Below are positions 28,702 to 37,407 of a DNA stretch of 64,000 nt, piece by piece (within the stretch, counting starts at the first letter, position 1; each line of letters starts with the position of its first letter). Both the position numbers and the translations under genes were made by a program. The stretch is from Streptomyces abyssalis. GTDB lineage: Bacteria; Actinomycetota; Actinomycetes; Streptomycetales; Streptomycetaceae. The notes under the pieces were generated by a model. That model had not been told where the DNA came from, ran no database searches, and worked only from the letters and a program-made list of their open reading frames with translations. The DNA lies in the NCBI RefSeq assembly GCF_001751365.1, contig NZ_LJGT01000037.1, positions 372,001 to 436,000 of the forward strand, given 5' to 3'.

Positions 28702-29466
28702 TCAGTCGGAGGACTGCGGGGAGCGCGCGTTCGGGAACGCGCCCCGCAGTTCCTCCTTCAGCGAGCGCTGGAAGGCGGTCATCAGCGCCTGCACGACCAT
28801 CGGCTGCATGTGGGCCGACAGCGACTTCATCCGCTCGACCTGCTCCGGGTCGGTCTCACGAGCGCGGTAGGGCTGCCACACCTCGTCCTTGAAGAGCCGG
28901 CTGAGCTCGCGGGCCGCCGCACGCGCGTGCTCCAGCATCGCCTCGCGTGCGGCCAGGATCGTCTCCTGCGACAGCGGCATGTCCAGCAGCCGGACGCCCA
29001 GATGCAGCAGCGCGGGGTCGACCAGGAAGCGGGCGGGGTCGTCGGTGGTCTCCAGCACCCCCATCGCCGTCAGCCGCTCCAGGTCCTCGCCCGTCAGCTC
29101 CCGTCCCACGCGCCGCTCCAGCACCTCGCGGGTGGCCTCGTCGACGGTGTCGGGCATCCAGGAGGCGACCATGGCGCGGTGGATGGCGAGATCGTGGGGG
29201 TCCGTGTCCTCCGGCAGGCGCCGCAGGTAGCGCTCGATCGCCGACAGCGTCATGCCCTGGTTCTGCAGCTCCTCGATCAGGGCGAGCCGGGAGAGGTGGG
29301 CCGGGCCGTAACGGCCGACCCTGCGCGGGCCGATGGTGGGCGGCGGCAGGAGACCGCGGGTGCTGTAGAAGCGGACCGTGCGGACCGTGACGCCCGCCCG
29401 TGCGGCGAGCTGGTCCACGGTCAGGCTGTCCGTGCCGTCCTGGCCGCCCGGCTGCTGCTGCTCCAT
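28702..29466 (-). CDS. MerR family transcriptional regulator
   Basis: 254 residues from ATG 29466, chosen over a GTG 18 bp upstream because AGGGAG sits at proper distance. The N-terminal MerR helix-turn-helix is clear (LTVDQLAARAGVTVRTVRFY, RRVGRYGPAHLSRLALIEEL). The C-terminal 150 residues are helical with no recognised ligand domain. It is divergent from the acyl-CoA synthetase gene and convergent with the fad operon, so control of fatty-acid degradation is likely but inferred from position. Confidence 0.82.
   Translation of the reverse strand: MEQQQPGGQDGTDSLTVDQLAARAGVTVRTVRFYSTRGLLPPPTIGPRRVGRYGPAHLSRLALIEELQNQGMTLSAIERYLRRLPEDTDPHDLAIHRAMVASWMPDTVDEATREVLERRVGRELTGEDLERLTAMGVLETTDDPARFLVDPALLHLGVRLLDMPLSQETILAAREAMLEHARAAARELSRLFKDEVWQPYRARETDPEQVERMKSLSAHMQPMVVQALMTAFQRSLKEELRGAFPNARSPQSSD
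28713..28750 (+). terminator. hairpin inside the 3' end of the merR-type gene, likely terminator of the fad operon
   Basis: ACTGCGGGG and CCCCGCAGT pair perfectly, with further pairing of CGCG(TTC) inside. The hairpin begins 20 bp after the fadB stop and lies wholly in the last coding codons of the convergent regulator gene. Confidence 0.5.
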
Positions 29467-29504
29467 GCGCGTTCTCCCTGACACCGTCCGCTGACTCGTT
29501 CAAC

Positions 29505-29540
29505 AGTATTGCTGTCTCACCAGTCTTGTACTGCAATGCT
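29505..29540. promoter_or_regulatory. dyad AGTATTGC-N20-GCAATGCT between merR and fadD-type genes
   Basis: The arms match in 7 of 8 positions around a 20-bp spacer, in the only A/T-rich part of the 166-bp divergent region. The inner ACAGTATTGCTGT is itself a short dyad. A plausible site for the MerR regulator on both promoters. Confidence 0.4.
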
Positions 29541-29632
29541 CCAGTGGGAAATCCCGCACCGAGCGGCCCGTACGAGAGGGCCCGTGTGTGCCTGCCGCAG
29601 CCGCGGACACGCCCCAGCCCCGGAGGCCCGCC

Positions 29633-31453
29633 ATGACGACCGTCCTGCGACTCCCCGCATCCGACCCGGCCGAACTCACAGTCCCCGCCCTGCTGTTGCG
29701 CAACGCAGAAGATCAGGGCGGCCTGCCCGCGCTGTCCTGGCAGGAGCAGGGCGAGGGCGGGCGTAGCCGCTGGGCCACCCTGACCTGGGGCGAGGTGCGC
29801 GAGCGCGTCGCCCGGATCGCCGCGGGCCTCGCCGCGCTCGGCGTCGAGCGCGGAGACCACGTCCTGATGATGATGGGCAACCGCCCCGAGCACTGGCTGA
29901 CCGACCTCGCCCTCGGACATCTCGGTGCCGTCCCCGTCTCCGTCTACGGCACCGCCGCGCCCGGCCAGATCGCCCACATCGTCGAGCACAGCCGGGCCCG
30001 GCTCGCCGTGGTCGAGGGAGCGGACGAGGTGGCCACGTGGCAGCCGCTCATGGACCGACTCGTCGTGGTGGAGGCGGGGGCCGCCGAGGGGCACATCTCC
30101 TTCGCCGAGGTGGACCGCCCGTACGACACGGAGGTCTTCGAGCGCACGTGGCGGGCGGTGCGCGCCACCGACCCGGTGACCGTCGTCTACACCTCCGGCA
30201 CCACCGGCGCCCCGAAGGGCGTCGTCATCTCGCACCGCAACGTCGTACTCAACGGTCTCGCGCTCGACGACGTCGTCGACCTGCCCGACCATGTCGAGCA
30301 CATCTCCTATCTGCCGTTCGCACACATCGCCGAGCGGATGCTCGGCATCTATCTGCCGGTGCACCGCGCCTCGCACGTCCACCTCTGCGCGGACCCCACC
30401 CAAGTCGCGGCTACGGCACGGGAGTTGCACCCCGCCCAGTTCTTCGGGGTGCCGCGGGTGTGGGAGAAGCTGGCCGCGTCCGTACGGGCGGCGCTCGCGC
30501 AGCTTCCCGAGGAGCGGCGCACGGCCGTGGAAGAGGCAGGCGACACCGGCCGCGAGTACGTCGCCCACCTCGAACGCGGGGAGGAGCCCCCCGCCGGGCT
30601 GGCCGCCGCCTACGAACGGGCACGGGACGGGATCTTTCAGCCGCTCCTGGCCGCTGCGGGCTTCGACCGGCTGGTGTGGACGGCGAGCGCGTCGGCGCCG
30701 ATGCCGCAGGACGTCGTCCGGTTCTGGGCGGGATTCGGCATCGTGATCATGGACGCCTGGGGGCTGACGGAGACGGTGGGCGCGGCGACTGCCAACAGGC
30801 CGGGGGCGTTCCGGCTCGGCTCGGTCGGCAAGCCCATCGGCGGTGTCGAGCTGCGCGTCGCGGAGGACGGCGAGATCGAAGTGCGCGGGCCCACCGTCTT
30901 CGATGGGTATCTGCGCCCCGACGGTTCCGTTGAGTCCGCGACGGACGCGGAGGGCTGGTTCGCGACGGGCGACATCGGACGGGTCGACGAGGACGGGTTC
31001 CTTTGGATCACCGACCGCAAGAAGGAAATGATCGTTACCTCCACGGGCAAGAACGTCTCACCCGCCCTGGTCGAGAACGCCCTCAAGGAACACCCGCTGA
31101 TCGGCCAGGCGTTCGTGCACGGCGAAGGCCGTTCGTACCTCGTGGCCCTGCTGGTGCTGGACGGTGAGATGGCACCTGCCTGGGCGCAGGCCAACGGCAT
31201 CGACGCGGAGCCCGGGCAGCTGCCCTTCCACCCCGCGGTCCTGGCCGAGACCGACCGCGCCGTCGAGGCGGCCAACGCCCGCCTCAACCGCACGGAACAG
31301 GTCAGGCGCCATCAGCTGCTCGGCGAGGAATGGGGGCCGCAGACCGGTGAGTTGACGCCGTCGCTCAAGCTGCGCCGCAGGGCCGTACGGGAGAAGTACG
31401 GGCACCTCATCGAGGAGCTGTACGGCCAGGGCGGGCATACGCCCGGGGGCTGA
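29633..31453 (+). CDS. fadD: long-chain acyl-CoA synthetase (AMP-binding)
   Basis: 606 residues from ATG 29633 with CGGAGG 6 bp upstream. The adenylate-forming motifs are clear: VVYTSGTTGAPKGVVISHRN, then DAWGLTETVG, and EGWFATGDIGRVDEDGFLWI with ITDRKKEMIVTSTGKNVSP. It activates fatty acids to acyl-CoA with ATP, supplying the adjacent beta-oxidation enzymes. Divergent from the MerR gene. The long-chain group is inferred from length and motif context. Confidence 0.88.
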   Translation: MTTVLRLPASDPAELTVPALLLRNAEDQGGLPALSWQEQGEGGRSRWATLTWGEVRERVARIAAGLAALGVERGDHVLMMMGNRPEHWLTDLALGHLGAVPVSVYGTAAPGQIAHIVEHSRARLAVVEGADEVATWQPLMDRLVVVEAGAAEGHISFAEVDRPYDTEVFERTWRAVRATDPVTVVYTSGTTGAPKGVVISHRNVVLNGLALDDVVDLPDHVEHISYLPFAHIAERMLGIYLPVHRASHVHLCADPTQVAATARELHPAQFFGVPRVWEKLAASVRAALAQLPEERRTAVEEAGDTGREYVAHLERGEEPPAGLAAAYERARDGIFQPLLAAAGFDRLVWTASASAPMPQDVVRFWAGFGIVIMDAWGLTETVGAATANRPGAFRLGSVGKPIGGVELRVAEDGEIEVRGPTVFDGYLRPDGSVESATDAEGWFATGDIGRVDEDGFLWITDRKKEMIVTSTGKNVSPALVENALKEHPLIGQAFVHGEGRSYLVALLVLDGEMAPAWAQANGIDAEPGQLPFHPAVLAETDRAVEAANARLNRTEQVRRHQLLGEEWGPQTGELTPSLKLRRRAVREKYGHLIEELYGQGGHTPGG

Positions 31454-31476
31454 TCCGCCGCCGGACCCTCCCGCGA

Positions 31477-31524
31477 GTGCCGTGCGACCATCGCGGCGCC
31501 TCGGCGTCGGCGGTCGCACGGCAC
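31477..31524. terminator. bidirectional terminator
   Basis: GTGCCGTGCGACC and GGTCGCACGGCAC form a perfect 13-bp stem with a 22-nt loop, between the convergent acyl-CoA synthetase and P450 genes. Confidence 0.65.
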
Positions 31525-31548
31525 GAGCGGGCAGGGCACACAGCGGGG

Positions 31549-32829
31549 CTATGGACGCAGACGCACCGGGAGCTCGTACAGCTCGTTCTGCGTGACGGCC
31601 GGCTTGTTGCGCAGATCGCTCGCGGGGACGGCCAGCGACAGATCGGGGAAGCGGCCGAAGAGTGCGGGCAGAGCGATCCTGGCCTCCAGGCGCGAGAGCG
31701 GCGCCCCGGGGCACACGTGGGGTCCGTGCCCGAAGGAGAGGTGCCGGTTGGGGGAGCCTGTGACGTCGAACTCCTGCGCCCTCGCCCCGTGCTGGGCCTC
31801 GTCGCGGCCGATGGCGCCGTACGCCACGATCAGTGCCTCCCCCTCGCCGACGACCCGGTCGCCGACGGGGATCTCCTCCGTGGCGAAGCGGATCAGGACA
31901 TGTGTGGTGGGCGGGTCCCAGCGGAGGGTCTCCTCGATGACGCCGTCCCAGCTCGCCTCTCCGGACCGTACGAGCGCCAGCTGTTCCGGATGCGTGAGCA
32001 GGGCGACGACGGCGTTGACGATGAGGCTGATCGTCGTCTCATGGCCCGCCGCGATCATCACCTGGAGCGTGGCGAGCACTTCTTCCCCGGTCAGGTGGTC
32101 GCCGTCCTCGCTCGCCTGGAGCAGAGCGCTGGTGAGGTCGTCGCCGGGGGAGCGCTTCTTGTCCTCGATGATGCGGCCGAAGAGTTCGAACAGCTCGCCC
32201 ATGATGGCCTGCACCCGGTCGGGCGGCGTCACGCTGGAGAAGAAGCCGTCGTAGAGCTCGCGCAGCCGGGGGTGCGTGTCCGAGCCGATGCCCATCAGCT
32301 CGCTGATGACGTTCATGGGCAGTGGGTAGGCGAAGCGGGCCTTGAGGTCGACGTGCCCGCCGGCACCCGCCGCGCGTTCCCGCCTGTCGAGCTCGTCCAG
32401 TCCGTCCAGCAGCTGCGAGGTGATGGCTTCGATGCGCGGACGCATCGACTCCACCCGCCTCGGTGTGAGCGCCTGGGCGGTCAGCGTGCGGAGTCTGCGG
32501 TGCTCCGCGCCGTCGAACGTGAGCATGCTCGGGCCGGGATCGGCGAGGCCGATCATCGACCACGTTCTGGGTATCTCACCGCGCCGCCACGCACCCCACG
32601 TCTCGATGTCCTTCACGAGGCGGGAGTCGGTGAGGAGCCTCCGTGCCTCCGCGTGGTGCGTGACCGCCCACACCCGGATTCCGCCCGGCAGTTCCACGGG
32701 CGCGAGAGGCCCGGCCGCGCGCAGTCTGGCGCCCTCGCCGACGAGATCACCCACCATCGGGTCCAGTACGACGACCTCTTGGTCCGCGTTGTGTGCCGCG
32801 CGATCTCCCCGGTGCGGGCACGACGTCAC
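31549..32829 (-). CDS. cytochrome P450, CYP154-like, downstream of conservon
   Basis: 426 residues from a GTG overlapping the previous P450's stop (GTGA). All P450 signatures are intact: I-helix AGHETT (261-266), ExxR in EETLR (Glu300-Arg303), and the haem loop FGHGPHVCPG with Cys373. In known Streptomyces conservons a CYP157 gene is followed by a CYP154 gene, and this is the same place. It is a soluble monooxygenase that needs ferredoxin partners, none of which is adjacent. Substrate unknown. Last gene of the six-gene operon. Confidence 0.87.
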   Translation of the reverse strand: MTSCPHRGDRAAHNADQEVVVLDPMVGDLVGEGARLRAAGPLAPVELPGGIRVWAVTHHAEARRLLTDSRLVKDIETWGAWRRGEIPRTWSMIGLADPGPSMLTFDGAEHRRLRTLTAQALTPRRVESMRPRIEAITSQLLDGLDELDRRERAAGAGGHVDLKARFAYPLPMNVISELMGIGSDTHPRLRELYDGFFSSVTPPDRVQAIMGELFELFGRIIEDKKRSPGDDLTSALLQASEDGDHLTGEEVLATLQVMIAAGHETTISLIVNAVVALLTHPEQLALVRSGEASWDGVIEETLRWDPPTTHVLIRFATEEIPVGDRVVGEGEALIVAYGAIGRDEAQHGARAQEFDVTGSPNRHLSFGHGPHVCPGAPLSRLEARIALPALFGRFPDLSLAVPASDLRNKPAVTQNELYELPVRLRP

Positions 32830-34145
32830 GCGCGACCTCCCACGGCGGAGGTGGGAGTGAAGGTGACGGGCAGCGCCTCCAGGCCGCGCAGGAAAGGGGA
32901 GGGCCGCCACGCCAGCTCCTCTTCGGGCACGGCCAGATCGACGTCGGGCAGCCTGTCCAGCAGCACCTCGATCCCCGTACGGGCGATACCCTCGGCGATC
33001 TCCTGAGCGGGGTACGGGCAGCGGTGCGAGCCGTGCCCGAAGGAGAAGAAGGCGCTGTTGCCGCCGGTGAAGGAGTGCTGGTCCGGACGGATCTGGGGAT
33101 CCGCGTTGGCGGCCGCGAAACTGAGGATGAGCAGGTCGCCGCTCTGGATGCGCTTGCCGGCGAGCTGGGTGTCGCGGGTGGTCCAGCGGCCGGCGATGTT
33201 CTGCGTGGGCGTCTCCTCCCACAGCACCTCGTTCATGGCCTCCCCGACGCTGGCCCTGCCCCCGCCGAGTGAGGCGGCGAACCGGTCGTCGGTCAGCATG
33301 AGCCGCAGCGAGTTGCCGATCCAGTCCGCGGAGGGCTGATGGCCCGCGATGATGTTGACCATCATGTCCTCGAGGATCTCCTCGGAGGAGAACTCGCCCG
33401 AGCTCGGATGGGTCTGCATCCGCGTGGCGACGTCGCCGGCGGGGGTGATGGCCCGCGAGCGCAGCAGCGACCCCATGGCCTGCTGGATGTGCTGCCTGCC
33501 CTCCAGCGCGCCCTCGGACCCGTCGACGACCGCGTTGATCCGGGGGAGGAGCGTGGTCGCGTCCTCGTCGGAGAAGCCGAAGAGCCGGGCGAGCACGAGG
33601 GCCGGGAGCTTCTTGGCGTACTCGGCGACGAGGTCGGCCTCGGCGCGCCCGCAGAAGGCGTCGATGAGCTCGTCGGCGTGCTGCTCGGAGTGGTGGCGCA
33701 GCTCGAAGGGGTCGACCTCGCGGAGCGCGTCGCTGACGAGGGCGGAGCGGCGCTCGTGGCGTTCGCCCACCTCGTACAGGATCGAGGGCTGCCTGCCGAC
33801 CATCGGCGTCAGCGGCCAGTCGTGCGGTATCCGGTCCCACATGTTCCAGACGGACGAATCGCGTGTGAAGAGCCCCGGGTTGCCGGTGATCTGGTGCAGT
33901 TCGCGGTAGCCCAGCACCAGCCAGGCGGGGATGTCGCCGATGAGGGTCACGGGGGCGATCGGGCCGTGCTGTTCGCGCATGTCGCGGTAGAGCTGCCCGC
34001 GGTCCTCGGTGATGAAGCGGGGGCCGAACATGGCGACGGCGTCCGGGTCCACGGGGCAGCCCGGAGCCCTTTCGGTCCGCCGTGCGTCCGGGTCACCGGG
34101 CTCGGGGGACTCGTCCGGGCCGGACTGCGGGTGCTGCGTGGTCAC
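32826..34145 (-). CDS. atypical cytochrome P450, CYP157-like, lacking ExxR arginine
   Basis: 439 residues from a GTG overlapping cvnD's stop. The P450 fold is recognisable and the haem cysteine is present (FGHGSHRCPYP, Cys376). Three normally conserved features are changed: the I-helix reads AGHQPS (267-272) with no Thr after the acidic site; the ExxR motif reads EVLW (Glu306-Trp309); and the residue pair after the haem Cys is PY, not xG. CYP157 members of Streptomyces conservons are known to lack the canonical ExxR. It may bind haem in another way or act as a partner of the next P450. Confidence 0.83.
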   Translation of the reverse strand: MTTQHPQSGPDESPEPGDPDARRTERAPGCPVDPDAVAMFGPRFITEDRGQLYRDMREQHGPIAPVTLIGDIPAWLVLGYRELHQITGNPGLFTRDSSVWNMWDRIPHDWPLTPMVGRQPSILYEVGERHERRSALVSDALREVDPFELRHHSEQHADELIDAFCGRAEADLVAEYAKKLPALVLARLFGFSDEDATTLLPRINAVVDGSEGALEGRQHIQQAMGSLLRSRAITPAGDVATRMQTHPSSGEFSSEEILEDMMVNIIAGHQPSADWIGNSLRLMLTDDRFAASLGGGRASVGEAMNEVLWEETPTQNIAGRWTTRDTQLAGKRIQSGDLLILSFAAANADPQIRPDQHSFTGGNSAFFSFGHGSHRCPYPAQEIAEGIARTGIEVLLDRLPDVDLAVPEEELAWRPSPFLRGLEALPVTFTPTSAVGGRA

Positions 34146-34756
34146 GTAGTGCTCTCCCGAGCGGAGGAGGACAGGGTGTACAGGTGGTTGACGAGGGTGA
34201 TCAGCACTTCCTTGCTGGACTCGCGGGAGCGCGCGTCGCATTCGATGAGCGGGATGTCATCGGGAAGGTCGAGCGCCTCGCGCACGTCCTCGGCGGAGTA
34301 GTGCGGCCCGCCGAAGTCGTTGCGGGCCACGATGAAGGGCATGCCGTGCTGTTCCAGACGGTCGATCGCGTACCAGGAGTCCACGAGTCTGCGCGTGTCC
34401 ACGAGCACGACGGCGCCGAGCGTGCCGGTGAAGAGCCGGTCCCACAGGAACCAGAAGCGCTCCTGGCCCGGCGCCCCGAACAGGTACAGCACCGTACGGT
34501 CGTTGAGGCTGATGCGCCCGAAGTCGAAGGCGATCGTGGTCGTCGTCTTGCTGGGCACGTCGTCGGCGTTGTCGACGCCCTCGCCCGCCCGCGTCATCGT
34601 CTCCTCGGTGTTGAGCGGACGGATGTCGCTGACGGAGCGGACCATCGTGGTCTTGCCGACGCCGAAACCGCCGACGATGACGATCTTGAGGCCGTTGTCG
34701 GCGGTGCTGCGCAGTGGTGGGCGGGTTCCGGTCAGATCAGAGGTTGCGGAGTCCAA
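34142..34756 (-). CDS. cvnD: conservon GTP-binding protein CvnD
   Basis: 204 residues. The GTPase P-loop GGFGVGKTT is at 29-37, followed by LYLFGAPGQERFWFLWDRLF as the switch II region and FIVARNDFGG near the base-recognition site. The start is a TTG (34756) lying 20 bp inside the end of cvnC; its ribosome site is weak (AGGTG), so coupling is likely. CvnD proteins are Ras-like GTPases of a membrane-associated complex with CvnA-C. The stop overlaps the next gene's GTG. Confidence 0.88.
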   Translation of the reverse strand: MDSATSDLTGTRPPLRSTADNGLKIVIVGGFGVGKTTMVRSVSDIRPLNTEETMTRAGEGVDNADDVPSKTTTTIAFDFGRISLNDRTVLYLFGAPGQERFWFLWDRLFTGTLGAVVLVDTRRLVDSWYAIDRLEQHGMPFIVARNDFGGPHYSAEDVREALDLPDDIPLIECDARSRESSKEVLITLVNHLYTLSSSARESTT

Positions 34757-35093
34757 CGAGCACCTGCTTCAGGATTTCTGGATCGGGGAGTTGATCCGCG
34801 GATGCGGCCGTACGCGGATGGCGGGCGGTGATCCGGCCCGCGGCGTGCAGGTCGCCGAGCAGGATCCGGACGATGCTCACGGGCAGCCCGAGGTCGGAGG
34901 CGATCTCGACCACCGCCGTGGGCGAACGGCAGATCCGCAGGATGGAGGCGTGTTCCGACTGCATCCCGGGGGTCGGCTCGGACTCGCTGACCACCAGCGT
35001 CACCAGGTCGAAGGCGTCGGTGCCGGACCGGCTGCGCCCACCTGTCACGGTGTACAGCCGGTCCGGGTCGTCGTCCCGGCCCGGCCGTTTCAT
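34737..35093 (-). CDS. cvnC: conservon protein CvnC (DUF742)
   Basis: 118 residues, typical size. It contains the DUF742 pattern: DRLYTVTGGRS, then EHASILRICRSPTAVVEIA and SIVRILLGDLHAAGRI, a winged-helix-like region. Start ATG overlaps the cvnB stop (ATGA). Third gene of the conservon, which couples the CvnA kinase-like protein to the CvnD GTPase. Confidence 0.88.
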   Translation of the reverse strand: MKRPGRDDDPDRLYTVTGGRSRSGTDAFDLVTLVVSESEPTPGMQSEHASILRICRSPTAVVEIASDLGLPVSIVRILLGDLHAAGRITARHPRTAASADQLPDPEILKQVLVGLRNL

Positions 35094-35506
35094 GCGGGGT
35101 CTCTGGTCTCGTCCTGCTGCCTGGGCGGAGTGGTGAGGTACTCGCTCAGTTGCTCGACGAGTTCGTTCATGTTGTGGCCGATGAGGCCGACGTCCGAGTC
35201 CTCGGTCGCCACCACCGCGAGGTGGGCGCCGGAGCCCGCCTCGACGACGAAGAGGATGCCGCCGTAGAACTCGGCCATTGCCTGGCGCACGCCTCCGCTG
35301 CCATTGCCGAACTCCACGGACGCGCCGTGGGAGAGGCTCTGGATGCCTGCGGAGATGGCGGCCAGCTGGTCGGCCTGGTCCATGTCGAGTTCGGAGGAGC
35401 TGCACAACTTGAGTCCGTCGCGGGACAGCACCAGGGCGTGCCGTGCGCCCGGTGTCCGCCGCAGCAGACTCTCCAGCAGCCAGTCGAGCTTGCCGTCGGT
35501 GATCAT
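35090..35506 (-). CDS. cvnB: conservon roadblock/LC7 protein CvnB
   Basis: 138 residues. The roadblock/LC7 fold is shown by LDWLLESLLRRTPGARHALV, SRDGLKLCSSSELDMDQADQ, then the alternating segment GGILFVVEAGSGAHLAVVAT. Such proteins regulate small GTPases, here CvnD. Start overlaps the cvnA stop (ATGA) and the stop overlaps the cvnC start. Confidence 0.9.
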   Translation of the reverse strand: MITDGKLDWLLESLLRRTPGARHALVLSRDGLKLCSSSELDMDQADQLAAISAGIQSLSHGASVEFGNGSGGVRQAMAEFYGGILFVVEAGSGAHLAVVATEDSDVGLIGHNMNELVEQLSEYLTTPPRQQDETRDPA

Positions 35507-37254
35507 TCGGTGTTGTCCTCCGGGCGGGAAGAGGAGGTGGAGGGGGACACGGAAGAAGCGTCGTCGTCGGGTTTCTGCTCCTGGGCGGACGAACTGCCCT
35601 GTACGGCGCGGCGGAAGGCCCCGAACCGCGATCCCGACTGCGCGGCCGTTCTGGCCGCCTCTGCCGCACTGCCCGACTGGGACGACGCGTTGCGCTGCTG
35701 GGCCGCGGCGAGCGTCTGTCCGCGCCGCCGCTTGGGCAGACCGCTGGGGCCGCTCTCCGCGACGGATGCGTGCTCGGGGGATGGTTCGGTGCCGGTGTTC
35801 CCGGAGGAGAGGTCCCCGCCGTCCTGGCCGGCCGTCTCGTTCACCGGCGTTTGCACCGTGCGCCTGCGCTTCGGCAGTTCGCCCGCCCCCCGCGGTTCAC
35901 GGGACGACAGGGACGCCGTGTCGCCGGACCGGGCCACCGGTTCGGACGGCCGCGGCCCGGACGGCCCGGAAGCAGCGGACGGAGCGGACAGTGCGGAAGG
36001 AGCGGACGGTGCGGCTGCGGGGGCGGCGGCCGGCCGCGGTCCCGTGCCGGCACTGCTCTCGCGGACCTGGGCGGGCGCCGGGCTCTCGGTCTCCCGCGCG
36101 GGCCGTGTGATCAGCGTCTGCGGAATCCTCAGCAGCACACCCGTGCCTCCGTGGGCGGACGGACGGAACGACACCGAGAGGTTGTGCTTGTGGGCGAGCC
36201 GTCCCACCACGGCGAGGCCGAGCCGCGTACCGGAGAGGTTGGTCAGGTCCAGGGACTCCGAGGAGACGGCCTGCTGGGCGCGTTCCAGGGCGACTTCACC
36301 CATGACCAGTCCGCCGTCCTCGACGGTGACGATGACGCCGGCCGACGCCTCCTCCACGTACACATGCACTTCGGAGGTCGGCGGGGAGAAGTTCGCGGCG
36401 TTGTCCATGAGTTCGGCCAGCGCGTGCATCACGCCCTCGGCCGCGTGGCCGGCGACGGCCAGCTCGCAGGAGGAGTGCAGCCGGATGCGCTGATAGCCGC
36501 TGATGCGGCCCATCGCGCCCCGCAGGATGCTCTCCATCACGATGGGCTTGGCCCAGCGACGCCCGGTGCGGGCCCCGGTCAGCACGGCGATGGAGTCCGC
36601 GAGGCGTCCGGTCTGCGCCGTGCGGTGGTCCAGGTGCAGCAGGTCGCCGAGGACCTCCTCGTCGGAGTACCTGTGCTCCATCTCCCGCAGGTCCGCCGCC
36701 ATGCTGGTGGCCAGCGCCTGTACGCGGCCCGCGGCGTTGGCGCACGCGGCCATCGCGGCGGCGCGCATTCCCTCACCGCGGTGCACCTCGTTGGCCAGCG
36801 AGTGCAGTACCCGCTGGTGGGTGCTGTTGGCGACCGTCGGCACGGCGGCGAGCGCGGTCTGCGCGGAGGCGCCTGAGCGGAGCCGTTCCACCAGGATCGG
36901 GACGATGACGTCCGCGAAGTGCGCGGCGACCGCCCGCTCGGCCTCGGCGTCGGCGTTCTGCTGCTTGATGACGGCGCGCAGCCCGCGTGACACGAGGATG
37001 CCTCGGGTGGCGAGGGCGACCGCGATGCTCAGCACGAGCGCGGCCGAGCCGCTGCCCCAGGCCATGCCCGGGCGTATGGACTGCGGCGCCGCGTAGACGG
37101 CTGTCAGGCAGGCGGGGCCCGTGACGAGGAGGGCTATCAGCAGGGCGAGAGCGGTGCCCGTCCCCGCTCTGGGTTTGTTCGGCGGCTGCCCGGTTCCGGG
37201 GGCCGCGGCGCCGTGGGCGGAGCGTTTGGGCGGTTGGGAGGTCTCGGGGGTCAT
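35503..37254 (-). CDS. cvnA: conservon sensor histidine-kinase-like protein CvnA
   Basis: 583 residues from ATG 37254; a TTG three bases upstream is equally spaced from AAGGA. Two membrane helices near the N-terminus (about 34-55 and 68-88) enclose only a short loop, so there is no large outside sensor domain. The ATPase N-box reads ELMDNAANFSPP, followed by VEDGGLVMG and GTRLGLAVVGRLA. The C-terminal about 200 residues are low complexity and hold two LPKRRR motifs followed by QT. CvnA recruits the other Cvn proteins. First gene of a fully overlapping operon. Confidence 0.9.
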   Translation of the reverse strand: MTPETSQPPKRSAHGAAAPGTGQPPNKPRAGTGTALALLIALLVTGPACLTAVYAAPQSIRPGMAWGSGSAALVLSIAVALATRGILVSRGLRAVIKQQNADAEAERAVAAHFADVIVPILVERLRSGASAQTALAAVPTVANSTHQRVLHSLANEVHRGEGMRAAAMAACANAAGRVQALATSMAADLREMEHRYSDEEVLGDLLHLDHRTAQTGRLADSIAVLTGARTGRRWAKPIVMESILRGAMGRISGYQRIRLHSSCELAVAGHAAEGVMHALAELMDNAANFSPPTSEVHVYVEEASAGVIVTVEDGGLVMGEVALERAQQAVSSESLDLTNLSGTRLGLAVVGRLAHKHNLSVSFRPSAHGGTGVLLRIPQTLITRPARETESPAPAQVRESSAGTGPRPAAAPAAAPSAPSALSAPSAASGPSGPRPSEPVARSGDTASLSSREPRGAGELPKRRRTVQTPVNETAGQDGGDLSSGNTGTEPSPEHASVAESGPSGLPKRRRGQTLAAAQQRNASSQSGSAAEAARTAAQSGSRFGAFRRAVQGSSSAQEQKPDDDASSVSPSTSSSRPEDNTE

Positions 37255-37326
37255 CAATCAGGGTCCTTGTGGACAGGTCCGGGCGGACAGGTCGGGGAGC
37301 CGCGACAGTCCGGTCAGCGCCGCACC

Positions 37327-37354
37327 AATATAGGGGAGGCAGCGATCATTTAAA
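37327..37354 (-). promoter_or_regulatory. predicted cvnA promoter (-35 TTTAAA, -10 TATATT)
   Basis: On the minus strand TTTAAA is followed after 16 bp by TATATT, in a distinctly A/T-rich island about 70 bp before the cvnA start. No other gap around this operon has such sequence. Confidence 0.5.
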
Positions 37355-37407
37355 GCCGCAGGCCGAAAACATCTGATCAATCGCTCACCTACATCCGACT
37401 GTTCAGA

